From JAPOUP01 sp026708635 (GTDB taxonomy: Bacteria; Pseudomonadota; Alphaproteobacteria; Rhodobacterales; Rhodobacteraceae), in contig OZ241336.1 of assembly GCA_965200115.1 (NCBI GenBank), forward strand, positions 1,860,001 through 1,924,000: DNA of 64,000 nt. Direction: 5' to 3'. The notes beneath the pieces are model-generated. The model saw only the letters and a list, made by a program, of their open reading frames with translations, ran no database searches and was not told the DNA's origin. The translations under genes were made by a program, and so were the position numbers. Shown one piece after another: positions 1 to 9,541 of the stretch (the stretch's first letter is position 1; the number at the start of each line of letters is the position of its first letter).

Positions 1-25
1 GGCCCGGAAAGCCCGTCCTCAGGAT

Positions 26-943
26 TTAAGCCCCGGACCTGAATTGCCGAAGGTGCTCTCGCAGCTTACCTGAGAAGTGCAGTATCTCGGTACGGTGCCG
101 TTCGGATTTTCGAACCCAAAGGGCAATGTCTCGCCGGATTTCCGGGTAGTCGGAATGGACAACCCGCGCGCGCCCCATATCCCCCAGCAACCCGATCAGG
201 CGCTCCGGCAGGGCCACGAGCGCATCGGTGGTCTTCAAAAGATGAAGCGGGATCATCAGGTCTCCCGAGACCGAGATGTTCTGTTTCTGGGGTTCGATTC
301 CGAGAAAAGTGAAAAGCTCCGACTCCGTTCCGTGAATGCCAGCCCGCGCTCCCGCAATCACCCAGCGCGCCTTCTCAAGCTTTTCCTTAGTCGCAACCAC
401 GCCGTCGCGAGCCAGCTCCGATCTGGCGCCGGCAACGATGACCAACCTGTCCGGAAACACCACCTCCTCCGTCAGGCTCTCCTCATGTAAACGCAATTGC
501 GAGGGCGCGAGCGCGACATCGATACGGCTGTCAATCAATCGACGGATCAACGGAACCGCCGAGGCGCAAAATATCCTGAGCGCATAAGGCCAGTTGCCGC
601 GAAACGACGTTTCGACAAGGCCCGGAATCAATGTCGCCGCCAGAAACGGGCCGACGCCAAGCCGCAGCTCCGAGATCAACCCCTCTCTCCACTGCCGAAG
701 AGCGTCGTCAGCGGCTTCGGCCTCTGCCAGTATCGTCCGCCCGCGCTCCGCCAGCCGTTCGCCGACATCCGTCGCGACAACGCCGTGGCTTTCACGGATT
801 AAAACTGGAGCCCCAACCCGGTCTTCAATGATCTTTATGCTTCGGCTCAGGGTCGGTTGGGTGACGTTCAGACGCTTTGCCGCCCTGTTGATCGACCCCA
901 GATCAATGGCGACGGCAAGCTGGGTCAGAAGTCGTGGATCCAT
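26..943 (-). CDS. LysR-family transcriptional regulator
   Basis: A 305-residue protein of typical LysR length. The N-terminal winged helix-turn-helix covers about residues 3-62, with the family pattern of a helix ending GSINRAAKRLNVTQPTLSRSI; the rest is a periplasmic-binding-protein-like effector domain. It is transcribed away from the TRAP/sulfatase operon starting at 1038, leaving a 94-bp AT-rich divergent promoter region, so by the usual LysR logic it probably controls that operon. The inducer cannot be read from sequence. The ATG at 941-943 begins directly at the HTH domain, as expected for the family. The assignment to LysR is firm; the regulated target is inferred from position. Confidence 0.9.
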   Translation of the reverse strand: MDPRLLTQLAVAIDLGSINRAAKRLNVTQPTLSRSIKIIEDRVGAPVLIRESHGVVATDVGERLAERGRTILAEAEAADDALRQWREGLISELRLGVGPFLAATLIPGLVETSFRGNWPYALRIFCASAVPLIRRLIDSRIDVALAPSQLRLHEESLTEEVVFPDRLVIVAGARSELARDGVVATKEKLEKARWVIAGARAGIHGTESELFTFLGIEPQKQNISVSGDLMIPLHLLKTTDALVALPERLIGLLGDMGRARVVHSDYPEIRRDIALWVRKSERHRTEILHFSGKLREHLRQFRSGA

Positions 944-1037
944 ACCTATACATATTTCTATAACGAACTGCGATTTTCTGATTTTATTTTTATCCGACGA
1001 ATCTGCAAGCTATGGGCGCAAAATTCGGGAGGACTCC
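944..1037. promoter_or_regulatory. divergent LysR / TRAP operon promoter region
   Basis: A short, distinctly AT-rich gap between the divergent LysR gene and the binding-protein gene. It carries runs such as TATACATATTTCTATA near 948-963. A Shine-Dalgarno sequence GGGAGGA (1027-1033) fixes the start of the downstream gene at 1038. The position suggests that the LysR operator lies here; no individual site can be proven. Confidence 0.5.
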
Positions 1038-2045
1038 ATGAAAACGCTTCGCATGGCGGTGATTGCCGCCGCACTTGCAACCGCACCTTTGTCATCTGCC
1101 CAGGCTGAAACACTCAAGGCCGAGGGAGGCTCGGCCGCGGGTCTGAGCGCGCTTGTGCCTCAGCTTCTGTCAAAATACGCGGCGCCCGATCACGAAATCC
1201 GGGTCAACGTGGATCAGACACTGACACGCGCGGCACTCAAGGTCGCAACTGGCGCAATCGACCTTGCAAGCACGCCCGCGGGCGCGTTCTCGCGCATGGA
1301 ACTTGGTAAGGGCCCGTACAAGGACCTTGGTCAGGAAGCGATCGACGCATCCAAGAACATCCGCTCGCTGTTTTCATTCCTCGGTGGGCACATCCACGTG
1401 ATGACCTATGAAGACAGCGGCATCGACAGCTGGGATGGCATCAAGGGCAAGCGGGTCTTTGTTGGCCCTCCTGCCGGCTCCGCCTCGGCCCAAACCACCA
1501 AGCTGATCGAATCGATCACGGGTTACAAAGCTAACGAGGATTATGAGGCGATCAAACTCGCCTGGTCGGCCGCAAGCCAGGCCTTTGAAGATGGAAAGTT
1601 TGACGTCTTCATGCGCACCGGCACCATGGGATCGGCGGCCGTCGACCAATACGGGTCCGCAAAGAAGTTCCGTATTCTCGGCATTCCGGAAGAGATTATC
1701 GGGACCGACGCCTGGAACGACTACCTGAGTACGCCGGGTTATGCCGCGGACACTCTTCCGGCAGGCTCATACTCCAATCAGGTCAACAACGATCAAGACC
1801 TGCTTGCTACGGCATATGTGATGTTCGTCAGCGTCCACAGGGACATGGATGAGGATACGGCCTACGCGCTTACCAAGGCGATGTTCGAAAACCTTGATGA
1901 TGCGCATGCCGTAAACCGGGGGCTGGCTCCCCTGACGCTGGAAAATGCGTTCGTGTCGTTGGCCGCACCACTGCATCCAGGCGCGATTCGCTATTACGAA
2001 GAGGTCGGCGCCAGGGTCCCCGATCACCTTCTTGGCGGCTCGTAA
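1038..2045 (+). CDS. TAXI-type TRAP transporter solute-binding protein
   Basis: A 335-residue secreted binding protein. Residues 1-24 are a signal peptide (positively charged start, AALATAPLSSAQA-type core, cleavage after AQA). The mature protein begins LKAEGGSAAGLSALVPQLL and shows the TAXI-type order: a glycine-rich beginning, a central kgKRVFVGPPAGSASAQTT segment and a late hydrophobic TAYVMFVSVHRDMDEDTAYALTKAMF stretch in which the family closes. It would capture an organic acid in the periplasm for the fused TRAP permease at 2866. The start at 1038 is chosen from the signal peptide and RBS; a longer frame upstream is the shadow of the divergent regulator. The permease is separated from it by an insertion-sequence remnant. 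Confidence 0.85.
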   Translation: MKTLRMAVIAAALATAPLSSAQAETLKAEGGSAAGLSALVPQLLSKYAAPDHEIRVNVDQTLTRAALKVATGAIDLASTPAGAFSRMELGKGPYKDLGQEAIDASKNIRSLFSFLGGHIHVMTYEDSGIDSWDGIKGKRVFVGPPAGSASAQTTKLIESITGYKANEDYEAIKLAWSAASQAFEDGKFDVFMRTGTMGSAAVDQYGSAKKFRILGIPEEIIGTDAWNDYLSTPGYAADTLPAGSYSNQVNNDQDLLATAYVMFVSVHRDMDEDTAYALTKAMFENLDDAHAVNRGLAPLTLENAFVSLAAPLHPGAIRYYEEVGARVPDHLLGGS

Positions 2046-2075
2046 GGCGGCTCGCCAAAATAACCCGTCCATTTC

Positions 2076-2770
2076 GTGTTTATCCCCGTGGAGACCCTTA
2101 GGCGAAGTTTGGAAACGATGCGCCCGGTTCCGGACGAGCGGGGGTGCCATCTCCGGGCCATCGTCGAGGCCGGTGCCATCGGTCGGGGCGGAATTCCACG
2201 CGCGGCCGAGGCGGCGGGCCTTTCGCGGGCGACGGGACGTCGGGACGTCAAGGGTGCCGCATCGGGCGACGCGGCACCCTCCGACGGGAGAACGCGGAAG
2301 CCGGTAGGCAGGGGTCCCAAGTACCGTCCGGTCGCCGTCAGCGCGCGTGACCCAGCGGACCCCGGACCCGGCGGGCCATACCTTACGGCGTCCGCGGCAT
2401 GACCGCCGACAAGGATCGGCCCAGCCCCATGATCACCGGCGACACGGTGGAGTTCGCCGCCGGGCTCGGGCCGGCCGTCCCGGTCCGCCGCTTTCCCCCG
2501 GGCACGAGCGGGTGGACCGGTATCGAGCGCCGCATGTTCCTCCACGTCACACGGATCCCGCGCGGAAAGCCGCCCGCCAGCCGCGAGGTGATCGTGAACC
2601 CGGTCACCGCGACGACGGAGACCGGCCTCTCCATCGGCTCCGGCGTTGACGGCAACGGGTACGCGACCGGCGTCAATGTCTCCAACGACCGGACGGAAAC
2701 GTTCCCGATCCGGCGGACCGGCTTTCACGGAGAGTGGAACCGCGCCCCGCGCCCCGCATATGAATTGACA
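2076..2770 (+). pseudogene. ISAzo13-family transposase remnant
   Basis: Two pieces of one transposase lie in different frames. The piece at about 2076-2340 reads like the ISAzo13 N-terminus (DERGCHLRAIVEAGAIGRGG, then AAEAAGLSRAT). The piece at about 2399-2760 reads like the C-terminus (FPPGTSGWTGIERRMF, SREVIVNPVTATTETGL, FHGEWN). The catalytic middle is missing and the frame changes, so this is a deleted, dead copy. No intact terminal repeats or target duplication were recognised. It fills the gap between the TRAP binding-protein gene and its permease, and its base composition is more GC-rich than the flanking genes. Recognition is by memory of the family. Confidence 0.75.
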
Positions 2771-2865
2771 ATTTATCCTGGCGAGCCCGCTGAGCGACTG
2801 AGCCTTTGGGGCCGGGCGGAGTCCCCGGCCCGCCAAATTCTATCCCGTTCGGTTGGAGATACGTT

Positions 2866-4797
2866 ATGGAAACGGCGAATGACCGCGCGCACCCTCTGAA
2901 AGAGCGCATTCTGCTCGTGATCGGCTTTTGCTTCGCCTTGCTCGGGTTCCTGAATGCAATGCCAGACTTCGGACCCCTGCCTTCTATCGGCGTCATTCCA
3001 GCCGTCGATCTTCATCCTCTCGTCTTCGCCACGGGTTTGATCATTTCCTTTTTGGCGGTTTCGCGTTTCTCGGGCGGAGCCGGCGAGCTTTTCCATACCG
3101 CGTTCAACGCCGTTCTAATCCTTATCGGACTCTATGCCCTTTGGTCGTTCAATGTCGCCGTAACCCGGATCGAAGACGTCGGTCTGTTTTTCTTCGAGGA
3201 GTTTCACGCGTGGATGACTGTGGTCGGCTGTTCGATCATCCTTTATTTCTGCTGGCGGATCTGGGGGCTGCCGCTCGCGACGGTCGGCACGCTGGCCATT
3301 CTATATTTCTTTTTCGGAGAGGGCCTGCCCGGCATCTTTGGGCATGCTGGCATGGATTTCGTTCAGGACACGCCAGCCGAGCTCTGGTACAACACGGGTG
3401 ACGGCGTCATGGGCAATATTCTCGCCATCCTCGTGAACACTGTCTTCCCTTTCATCATCATGGGCGCCGTCCTGGAAGGTACGGGCGGCGGCAACTCGAT
3501 GATCAAGCTGAGTTTTCACGCCATGCGCCGGTTTCGCGGCGGCCCGGCACACGCGGCGATCATGGCCTCTTCAATGTTTGGAACGGTGTCTGGTTCGGCT
3601 GTCGCAAACGTTGTGGGCACAGGCGTGATCACTATTCCCATGATCAAAAGACGCGGGTTCCGCCCCAGTTTCGCTGGCGGTGTCGAGGCAACCGCCTCGA
3701 CTGGAGGCCAGATCATGCCACCCATTATGGGCGCGGCGGCGCTGGTTATGGCGGACTTCATTTCGATCGATTACCTCGTCATCATAATTGCGGCGATTGT
3801 CCCGGCGGTTGCGTATTACGCGTCGCTCTTCACGACCGTCGTCTTCGAGGCGCGTTCGCTCGGCGTTGAGGCGACAGGCGAAACCGGGATCGAACCAATC
3901 ACAGCCCAGGACTGGATCAATCTCATCCTGGTAGTGGTTCCGATTTCGATCGTAGTGGTCGCGCTTGTAACGGGATTCTCCGCGGCCGGTTCGGCAATGA
4001 TCGCTCTCAGCGCGCTACTGGTCCTTAGCTTCCTGAACCCGGAGATGCGCGCGAAACCGATGCTGGTCGCGCGAAGTTTCGCCAAGGGCGGCATCACTTT
4101 CGGACGCCTGCTAATGGCAATCGGGACCGTAAGCATCATCATCGCCGTTCTTGGAGCCACGGGCTTGCCACTGGAATTCGCGAAAGTCATCAGCGGCAAC
4201 GCCGGAGACAACCTTCTGGTCGCGCTGATCTTCGCAGCCGTCGCCGCGCTCATTCTCGGCATGGGCATGCCGACGCTGCCCGCTTATCTGACGATCATCA
4301 TAATTCTCGGACCGTCCCTGACCGGTCTTGGGCTGACCGATCTGACGGCGCATTTCTTCGTGTTCTACTTCGGCGTTGCTTCGGCCATTACGCCCCCCGT
4401 TGCTATGGCGGCCTTCGCGGCGGCCTCGATCTCGGGCGGTGGCGCAATCGGGACGGCGGTTCAGGCGACGCGCATCGGTATCGTCATATTCGCGATACCC
4501 TTCCTCTTTGCCTTTAACCCCGAGATGCTGCTGGTCGACGCGGCTGGCGGCGACTTCACCATTGCGGCCTTCCTGTTCCTCTTTGTTCGGCTGGCGCTTT
4601 TGGTCTACATGCTTGCCTCGGCCGCCGCGCGGTTTGACCGGGGTAAACTAACGGTCTGGGAAGCTGCCCTAAGGGTCGCCGCGGGCCTCATGCTGATCCA
4701 TCCCGTCCACTCGATCAGCGGCACGGCGATCGCCGTTTCGCTGACCCTGGTCGCCCTGCATTACGGCTTGCTAAACCGTAGGGGAGCCAAGGCATGA
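2866..4797 (+). CDS. TRAP transporter permease, fused small and large subunits
   Basis: A 643-residue, very hydrophobic protein. The length and about 16 predicted membrane spans fit the fused 4TM/12TM permeases that pair with TAXI binding proteins. The second half contains the DctM-like glycine-rich motifs (GTVSGSAVANVVGTG near residue 245; ATASTGGQIMPPIMGAAAL; GMGMPTLPAYL; ITPPVAMAAFAAASI). It would use a sodium or proton gradient to import the ligand bound by the protein encoded at 1038. The start at 2866 follows a GGAG at 2855-2858; a longer frame would begin inside the transposase relic. The last codons overlap the sulfatase start by 4 bp (ATGA), showing an operon. Confidence 0.9.
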   Translation: METANDRAHPLKERILLVIGFCFALLGFLNAMPDFGPLPSIGVIPAVDLHPLVFATGLIISFLAVSRFSGGAGELFHTAFNAVLILIGLYALWSFNVAVTRIEDVGLFFFEEFHAWMTVVGCSIILYFCWRIWGLPLATVGTLAILYFFFGEGLPGIFGHAGMDFVQDTPAELWYNTGDGVMGNILAILVNTVFPFIIMGAVLEGTGGGNSMIKLSFHAMRRFRGGPAHAAIMASSMFGTVSGSAVANVVGTGVITIPMIKRRGFRPSFAGGVEATASTGGQIMPPIMGAAALVMADFISIDYLVIIIAAIVPAVAYYASLFTTVVFEARSLGVEATGETGIEPITAQDWINLILVVVPISIVVVALVTGFSAAGSAMIALSALLVLSFLNPEMRAKPMLVARSFAKGGITFGRLLMAIGTVSIIIAVLGATGLPLEFAKVISGNAGDNLLVALIFAAVAALILGMGMPTLPAYLTIIIILGPSLTGLGLTDLTAHFFVFYFGVASAITPPVAMAAFAAASISGGGAIGTAVQATRIGIVIFAIPFLFAFNPEMLLVDAAGGDFTIAAFLFLFVRLALLVYMLASAAARFDRGKLTVWEAALRVAAGLMLIHPVHSISGTAIAVSLTLVALHYGLLNRRGAKA

Positions 4798-6362
4798 GCG
4801 GGCGCCCGAACCTTCTCTATATCATGACCGATCAGCATCGGGCGGATTGGTTGGGGTGCGCGGGGCATCCGATGGTGAAGACCCCGAATATCGATCGTCT
4901 CGCCGTGCGAGGCACGAGATTCACGGATTTCTACGTGACATCGCCGGTCTGCATGCCAAACCGGGGCGCGATCTTCACCGGGCGGTATCCGTCAGTGAAC
5001 GGGCTGCGCCACAACGGCCTGCCATTGCCCGCCGACGCGAACACCTTCGTCGATGTGTTGCGGTCGGGCGGCTACCACACCGCCTTGATTGGAAAGAGCC
5101 ATCTGCAACCTTTCACGGACCGGCCGGTTAAGCGGGAGGACGAAACCCGCGAGGTCAATCCGGACATCCCCGAGGCGCGCAAACCTAACGGAGCGGAATA
5201 CGAACACGAGCACCCGAATACCTACCAAGGCACCGACTACCACGCGCTGCCGTCGCCGTATTACGGGTTCGACCACGTTCGTATGGTAACAAACCATAGC
5301 GACGAATGCGGGGGGCACTACCTGCAATGGCTGAAGCGTCAGACGAACGAATGGGCCTGCCTTAGAAATCGCGCGAACCAGCTTCCACACGAATACTCCA
5401 ACCCCCAGGCGTTTCGCACGCGCATCCCTGAGGAGCTCTACCCAACCTCCTACATACGTGAGGAAGCCAAGTCCTACCTGAGATCGAGAATTTATCAGGA
5501 AGACCCGTTCTTTGCATTCGTATCGTTTCCGGATCCCCATCATCCCTTCACGCCGCCAGGTAAGTACTGGGGCATGTACGATCCCGAGGACTTCGAGATT
5601 GATCTGCCCTACGACGCCCATAAAAACCCTCCACCGCAGCTGCGAGAATGGAAACGCCTAATGGACGAAGGCGTGGTTCCGAAGAATCTTCAGCAAGCCT
5701 TCATGGCGCCCCAGCGGCAGCTCAGGGAAGCGATGGCGCTAACCGCCGGCATGATCACAATGATCGACGACGCGATCGGTGACATTCTGACGCTTCTGGA
5801 ATCCACCGGCCAGGCCGAGAACACCATAGTGATCTTCAACTCCGATCACGGCGACTACATGGGGGCCTTTTCGCTGCTCCTCAAGGGTCCGTTCCCGCAC
5901 TCTTCGGTCAATCGCGTTCCGTTCATTTGGGCGGACCCTGGCTTCGCGGGCGGTCAGACCGCCAACGGCCTGACCACGTCAATCGATATCGGACCGTCGA
6001 TCCTCCAACGATTTGGGCTGCTTCCATATTACGGGATGCAGGGAAAATCGTTTCTGGGTCAACTCGATGGAAGCGGCCCGATCCGAGACGCCATCCTTAT
6101 CGAGCACGAGGAAAACAAAGTTTATCCGGGCTTCGACAGGCGCCCGAACATACGGAACCTCGTCACATCCTCCCATCGCATAACGATATACAAGGGCCTC
6201 GAGTTTGGAGAGCTGTACGATCTTCGCGATGATCCCGACGAGACGAGGAACCTTTGGGACGATGCGGATGCCGCGTCCCAGAAGGCCGAAATGATGATCG
6301 CCCTGAATCAGGCAATGCTGGACGCAATTGAACCGGGACCTTGGCCTAAGAGGTTTGCATGA
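4794..6362 (+). CDS. type I sulfatase family hydrolase
   Basis: A 522-residue member of the alkaline phosphatase/sulfatase superfamily. The start reads NLLYIMTDQHRADWLG, giving the metal-binding Asp13. A CxPxR sulfatase signature (Cys53-Met-Pro-Asn-Arg57) follows, the Cys being the residue normally converted to formylglycine. A second metal motif NSDHGDYMG lies near residue 350. There is no signal peptide, so it should act in the cytoplasm on an imported sulfate or phosphonate ester. It overlaps the permease and the next gene by 4 bp each. The substrate is not evident; some proteins with this signature are phosphonate monoester hydrolases. Confidence 0.85.
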   Translation: MSGRPNLLYIMTDQHRADWLGCAGHPMVKTPNIDRLAVRGTRFTDFYVTSPVCMPNRGAIFTGRYPSVNGLRHNGLPLPADANTFVDVLRSGGYHTALIGKSHLQPFTDRPVKREDETREVNPDIPEARKPNGAEYEHEHPNTYQGTDYHALPSPYYGFDHVRMVTNHSDECGGHYLQWLKRQTNEWACLRNRANQLPHEYSNPQAFRTRIPEELYPTSYIREEAKSYLRSRIYQEDPFFAFVSFPDPHHPFTPPGKYWGMYDPEDFEIDLPYDAHKNPPPQLREWKRLMDEGVVPKNLQQAFMAPQRQLREAMALTAGMITMIDDAIGDILTLLESTGQAENTIVIFNSDHGDYMGAFSLLLKGPFPHSSVNRVPFIWADPGFAGGQTANGLTTSIDIGPSILQRFGLLPYYGMQGKSFLGQLDGSGPIRDAILIEHEENKVYPGFDRRPNIRNLVTSSHRITIYKGLEFGELYDLRDDPDETRNLWDDADAASQKAEMMIALNQAMLDAIEPGPWPKRFA

Positions 6363-7846
6363 CCAAAGAGCTGAAGAACTTCATCGCAGGCCAATGGCTC
6401 AAGTCTGACAGGACCTTCGAAAAACTGAGCCCCTTCGACGGGAAGTTGGTCGCTCAAGTTCACGAGGCGACAGCCGAAATGGTGGATACCGCCGTTTCGC
6501 GTGGGCACGATGTGGCAATCGGCTCCGGGTCCGGGCTTTGGGGTGACCTCCCCATGAAGCGGCGCATCGCCGTGATTCATGGTCTGTCTGACAAGCTGCT
6601 GGCGCGGGTCGACGATCTGATAGAGGCCGAAATCGCCGATACCGGACGCAGCTTCTGGCAGGCCAGGACATTTGACGGCGCCCGCGCGTCCCGTCTCTTT
6701 CGCGCATATGCCGATACGGCGGGCAGCCTGGAGAACCGCGGTTCCCAATTTTCCGGAGAGCTGGGGTTTCAGGGCATGTGGTACACTACCCGTCGCCCCA
6801 AAGGCGTCATCGCCTGCATCTGTCCCTGGAACGTTCCCCTTCTTATGGCTTGCATGAAGGTCGCTCCGGCTCTGGTTATGGGAAACGCCGCGATCCTGAA
6901 ACCCTCTGAAGAGACCCCTTCGTCAGCAGCGGTATTGGCCGAAGTGATCGCGGCATCGGACGTGCCTGACGGCGCATTCAGCCTTGTCCACGGTTTTGGG
7001 GCCGGCTCCGCCGGAGAGTTCCTGACGTCCCACCCGAAAGTGGACGCGATCACCTTTACGGGTGAGAGCGGTACGGGATCAGCGATCATGAAAATCGCCG
7101 CGGGCGGGTTGCGCGAGGTGTCTCTGGAACTTGGGGGCAAGAATGCCGCCCTGATCTTCGAGGACGCGCGAATGGGCGCCGTCGCCGAAGGCATGACACG
7201 ATCCGCTTTTTTCAATTGCGGTCAGATCTGCTTTTGCACCGAACGCGCCTACGTCCACCGTTCGCGCTTCGACGAGTATGTGGATATGATGGCTGACATC
7301 GCGAACGGCATCGTAATCGGAGACCGCGATCACGTCGGTTTCAGCATCGGACCACTTATCAGCCACGGCCACCGGGACAAAGTGAAATCGCTCCTGGATT
7401 CCCTGCCTGAGCATGGCGGAGAGCTCGTGGCCGGTGGAAGCATTCCCTCGTTTGATGACGAGCGGGATAACGGAGCCTTCATCCAGCCCTCGGTGGCAAT
7501 CGGCTCGCCCGAGGACTCCCCTTTCGTAAGACAGGAAGCTTTTGGTCCCGTTCTGCACGTTGCCCCTTTCGACGACGAGGAAGAGGCAGTCGCGTTGGCC
7601 AACGACACGGAATACGGCCTGGCGACCTGTATTTGGACTGAGAACCTAAGCCGCGCCCACCGCATCGCCCCTCAGGTTCGCGTTGGCCACGCGTGGATCA
7701 ACTCTTGGCAAATTCGTGATCTCTTAAGCCCTCTCGCAGGCGCCAAAAAATCAGGTGTCGGCGACCAGGGTGGTCGACTGAGCCTCGAATTCTCGTCGCT
7801 GACGCAGACGGTGACGACCCGTATCTTCGAGGAGGATCCGGTATGA
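6359..7846 (+). CDS. NAD(P)-dependent aldehyde dehydrogenase
   Basis: A 495-residue ALDH superfamily enzyme of normal length. The family residues are present: PWN (Asn158), KPSEETP (Lys181), the FTGESGTG nucleotide-binding turn near 233, the general base Glu257 in LELGGKN and the nucleophile Cys291 in NCGQIC. It oxidises an aldehyde to a carboxylate in the cytoplasm. It overlaps its neighbours by 4 bp, and the next gene encodes a ThDP-dependent 2-oxo acid decarboxylase-like enzyme; such decarboxylases make aldehydes, so the two may act in sequence. That link is inferred from gene order only. Confidence 0.92.
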   Translation: MTKELKNFIAGQWLKSDRTFEKLSPFDGKLVAQVHEATAEMVDTAVSRGHDVAIGSGSGLWGDLPMKRRIAVIHGLSDKLLARVDDLIEAEIADTGRSFWQARTFDGARASRLFRAYADTAGSLENRGSQFSGELGFQGMWYTTRRPKGVIACICPWNVPLLMACMKVAPALVMGNAAILKPSEETPSSAAVLAEVIAASDVPDGAFSLVHGFGAGSAGEFLTSHPKVDAITFTGESGTGSAIMKIAAGGLREVSLELGGKNAALIFEDARMGAVAEGMTRSAFFNCGQICFCTERAYVHRSRFDEYVDMMADIANGIVIGDRDHVGFSIGPLISHGHRDKVKSLLDSLPEHGGELVAGGSIPSFDDERDNGAFIQPSVAIGSPEDSPFVRQEAFGPVLHVAPFDDEEEAVALANDTEYGLATCIWTENLSRAHRIAPQVRVGHAWINSWQIRDLLSPLAGAKKSGVGDQGGRLSLEFSSLTQTVTTRIFEEDPV

Positions 7847-9522
7847 CCGAAAGGGTATCGGCGGGCGAAGCCGTATTGCGTTCCCTGAAGTCGAACGGAA
7901 TCGATAAGCTGTTCATAAATCCCGGCTCGGATTTCGCGCCGCTCATCGAAACCTACGCCCGGGCCAGGTCGAGGGACATCCCGGAGGCGATCACCGCTGC
8001 GCACGAGAACGTCGTGGTGACAATGGCGCACGGTTACTACTTGGCGACCGGGAAGATGGCGGCGGCGGCGGTGCACGTGAATGTCGGCCTCGCCAATGCC
8101 GCGATGGGGCTCCTGAACGCCCACTCTGACGATGTGCCCATATTCATGATCTCGGGTCGCAATCCGCTGACGGAGGGTCAGCGCATGGGAAGCCGTCACA
8201 CGCCGATCCAATATGGTCAGGAGATGTTCGATCAGACCGGGATCGTTAGAGAGGCGGTGAAATGGGACTACGAACTACGCTACGGCGAACAGGCCGCCGA
8301 CCTGGTTTCACGCGGTTGCTCGGTCGCCATGATGGAGCCCACGGGCGCCGTTTACATGTCCTTGCCGCGAGAACCGCTTTGTGAAGAAACGGATATGCCG
8401 GGCGCGCCACGCCAGGTTGCGCCCTCGGTGGCATACCCGGATCCAGAGGCCATCAGGCAAGCGGCGGCGAAACTGGCAACCGCGAAAAACCCTCTCATTA
8501 TCTGTTCGCGAGGTGATGTCGCCGGAAAAGTCAGCGCCGAATTGATGGCGGTCGCCGAGGAGAACTCAATCGCGGTTTCGGAAGTCTTCGTCACCCGCAA
8601 CGTCCTACCGACAGGATGGAAGAATGGTGTGGGTGGCAATATCGCGGCGCATCTGCCAGGCACCGATGTTGTATTTGTGGTTGACGCTTCGGTTGCCTGG
8701 ATCGAGGCAAAAACCGGCCCCGCGCCGGATGCGGAAGTCATTCATCTCGGGCCGGATCCATTGTTCACGCGTATTCCCGTCAGGGGATACAGGACCGGGC
8801 AAGCGATCCAATGCAATACGGTTGCCGGTTTGAGGGCATTGCGTGCGGCTCTTCCGGGCGCGCCGAACCCAAATCGCCAGACGGGAATCGAGATGCGCCA
8901 TTCAGAGTTTCGCCGGCGTATGGCCTCCAAGGTCGAGAGCGGCTCCAGGGGTCTGGCCAACAAGCCCTGGATCGCGAATTGTATCTCGGACGTGCTTGGT
9001 AATGGCGTCATCTTTGCCGAGCGCGGCGGTCCCAGGCCGCTTTACAATGTTGCGGGACCAAACCAATGGTTTGGCAACACACAGGCTGGCGGACTGGGCT
9101 GGGGCCTTCCCGCCGCGCTTGGCTATCAACTGGCGGATCGGGACCGGCTGACGGTCTGTGTGATCGGCGACGGGTCCTATATGTTCGCCAATCCGATTGC
9201 CTGCCACCAGGTGGCGGCCGCGCAACGATTGCCGCTTCTGACGGTCGTCTTGAATAACGGTTCCTGGGACGCGGTCCGCATTTCAACGCTGGACATTTAC
9301 CCCGATGGAGAGGCGTCAAAGGCAAACGACATGCCGATGGTCCCCTTCATGCCTAACCCTGCCTTCGGCGATATCGCCGAAGCGGCCGGTTGCCACGCGG
9401 AAACCGTAGAACTCGCCGAGGACCTGCCCGGCGCCCTGAGCCGCGCGCTGGGGGTAATCCGCGACGAGAGACGGCAGGTTTTGCTCGATGTCAAAGTCGG
9501 AATGGACGACGGGGAAAAGTAG
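7843..9522 (+). CDS. thiamine diphosphate-dependent enzyme (acetolactate synthase / decarboxylase-like)
   Basis: A 559-residue protein with the three-domain order of the acetolactate synthase/benzoylformate decarboxylase group. The N-terminal pyrimidine-binding domain holds the cofactor-activating Glu55 (AAHENVVV). The C-terminal pyrophosphate domain carries GDGSYMFANP followed by VVLNN, the ThDP/Mg2+ motif. It has no FAD-signature that I can identify. It probably decarboxylates a 2-oxo acid made earlier in the pathway and hands an aldehyde to the dehydrogenase encoded just before it. The exact substrate is unknown. It overlaps the dehydrogenase gene by 4 bp. Confidence 0.85.
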   Translation: MTERVSAGEAVLRSLKSNGIDKLFINPGSDFAPLIETYARARSRDIPEAITAAHENVVVTMAHGYYLATGKMAAAAVHVNVGLANAAMGLLNAHSDDVPIFMISGRNPLTEGQRMGSRHTPIQYGQEMFDQTGIVREAVKWDYELRYGEQAADLVSRGCSVAMMEPTGAVYMSLPREPLCEETDMPGAPRQVAPSVAYPDPEAIRQAAAKLATAKNPLIICSRGDVAGKVSAELMAVAEENSIAVSEVFVTRNVLPTGWKNGVGGNIAAHLPGTDVVFVVDASVAWIEAKTGPAPDAEVIHLGPDPLFTRIPVRGYRTGQAIQCNTVAGLRALRAALPGAPNPNRQTGIEMRHSEFRRRMASKVESGSRGLANKPWIANCISDVLGNGVIFAERGGPRPLYNVAGPNQWFGNTQAGGLGWGLPAALGYQLADRDRLTVCVIGDGSYMFANPIACHQVAAAQRLPLLTVVLNNGSWDAVRISTLDIYPDGEASKANDMPMVPFMPNPAFGDIAEAAGCHAETVELAEDLPGALSRALGVIRDERRQVLLDVKVGMDDGEK

Positions 9523-9541
9523 TCGGGAGGGAGAAAACGAT

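Noticed and set aside
2024..2836. 270-codon minus-strand frame opposite the ISAzo13 relic
   Set aside because: The plus-strand pieces match the transposase family; the minus-strand frame has no similarity and is a compositional artefact.
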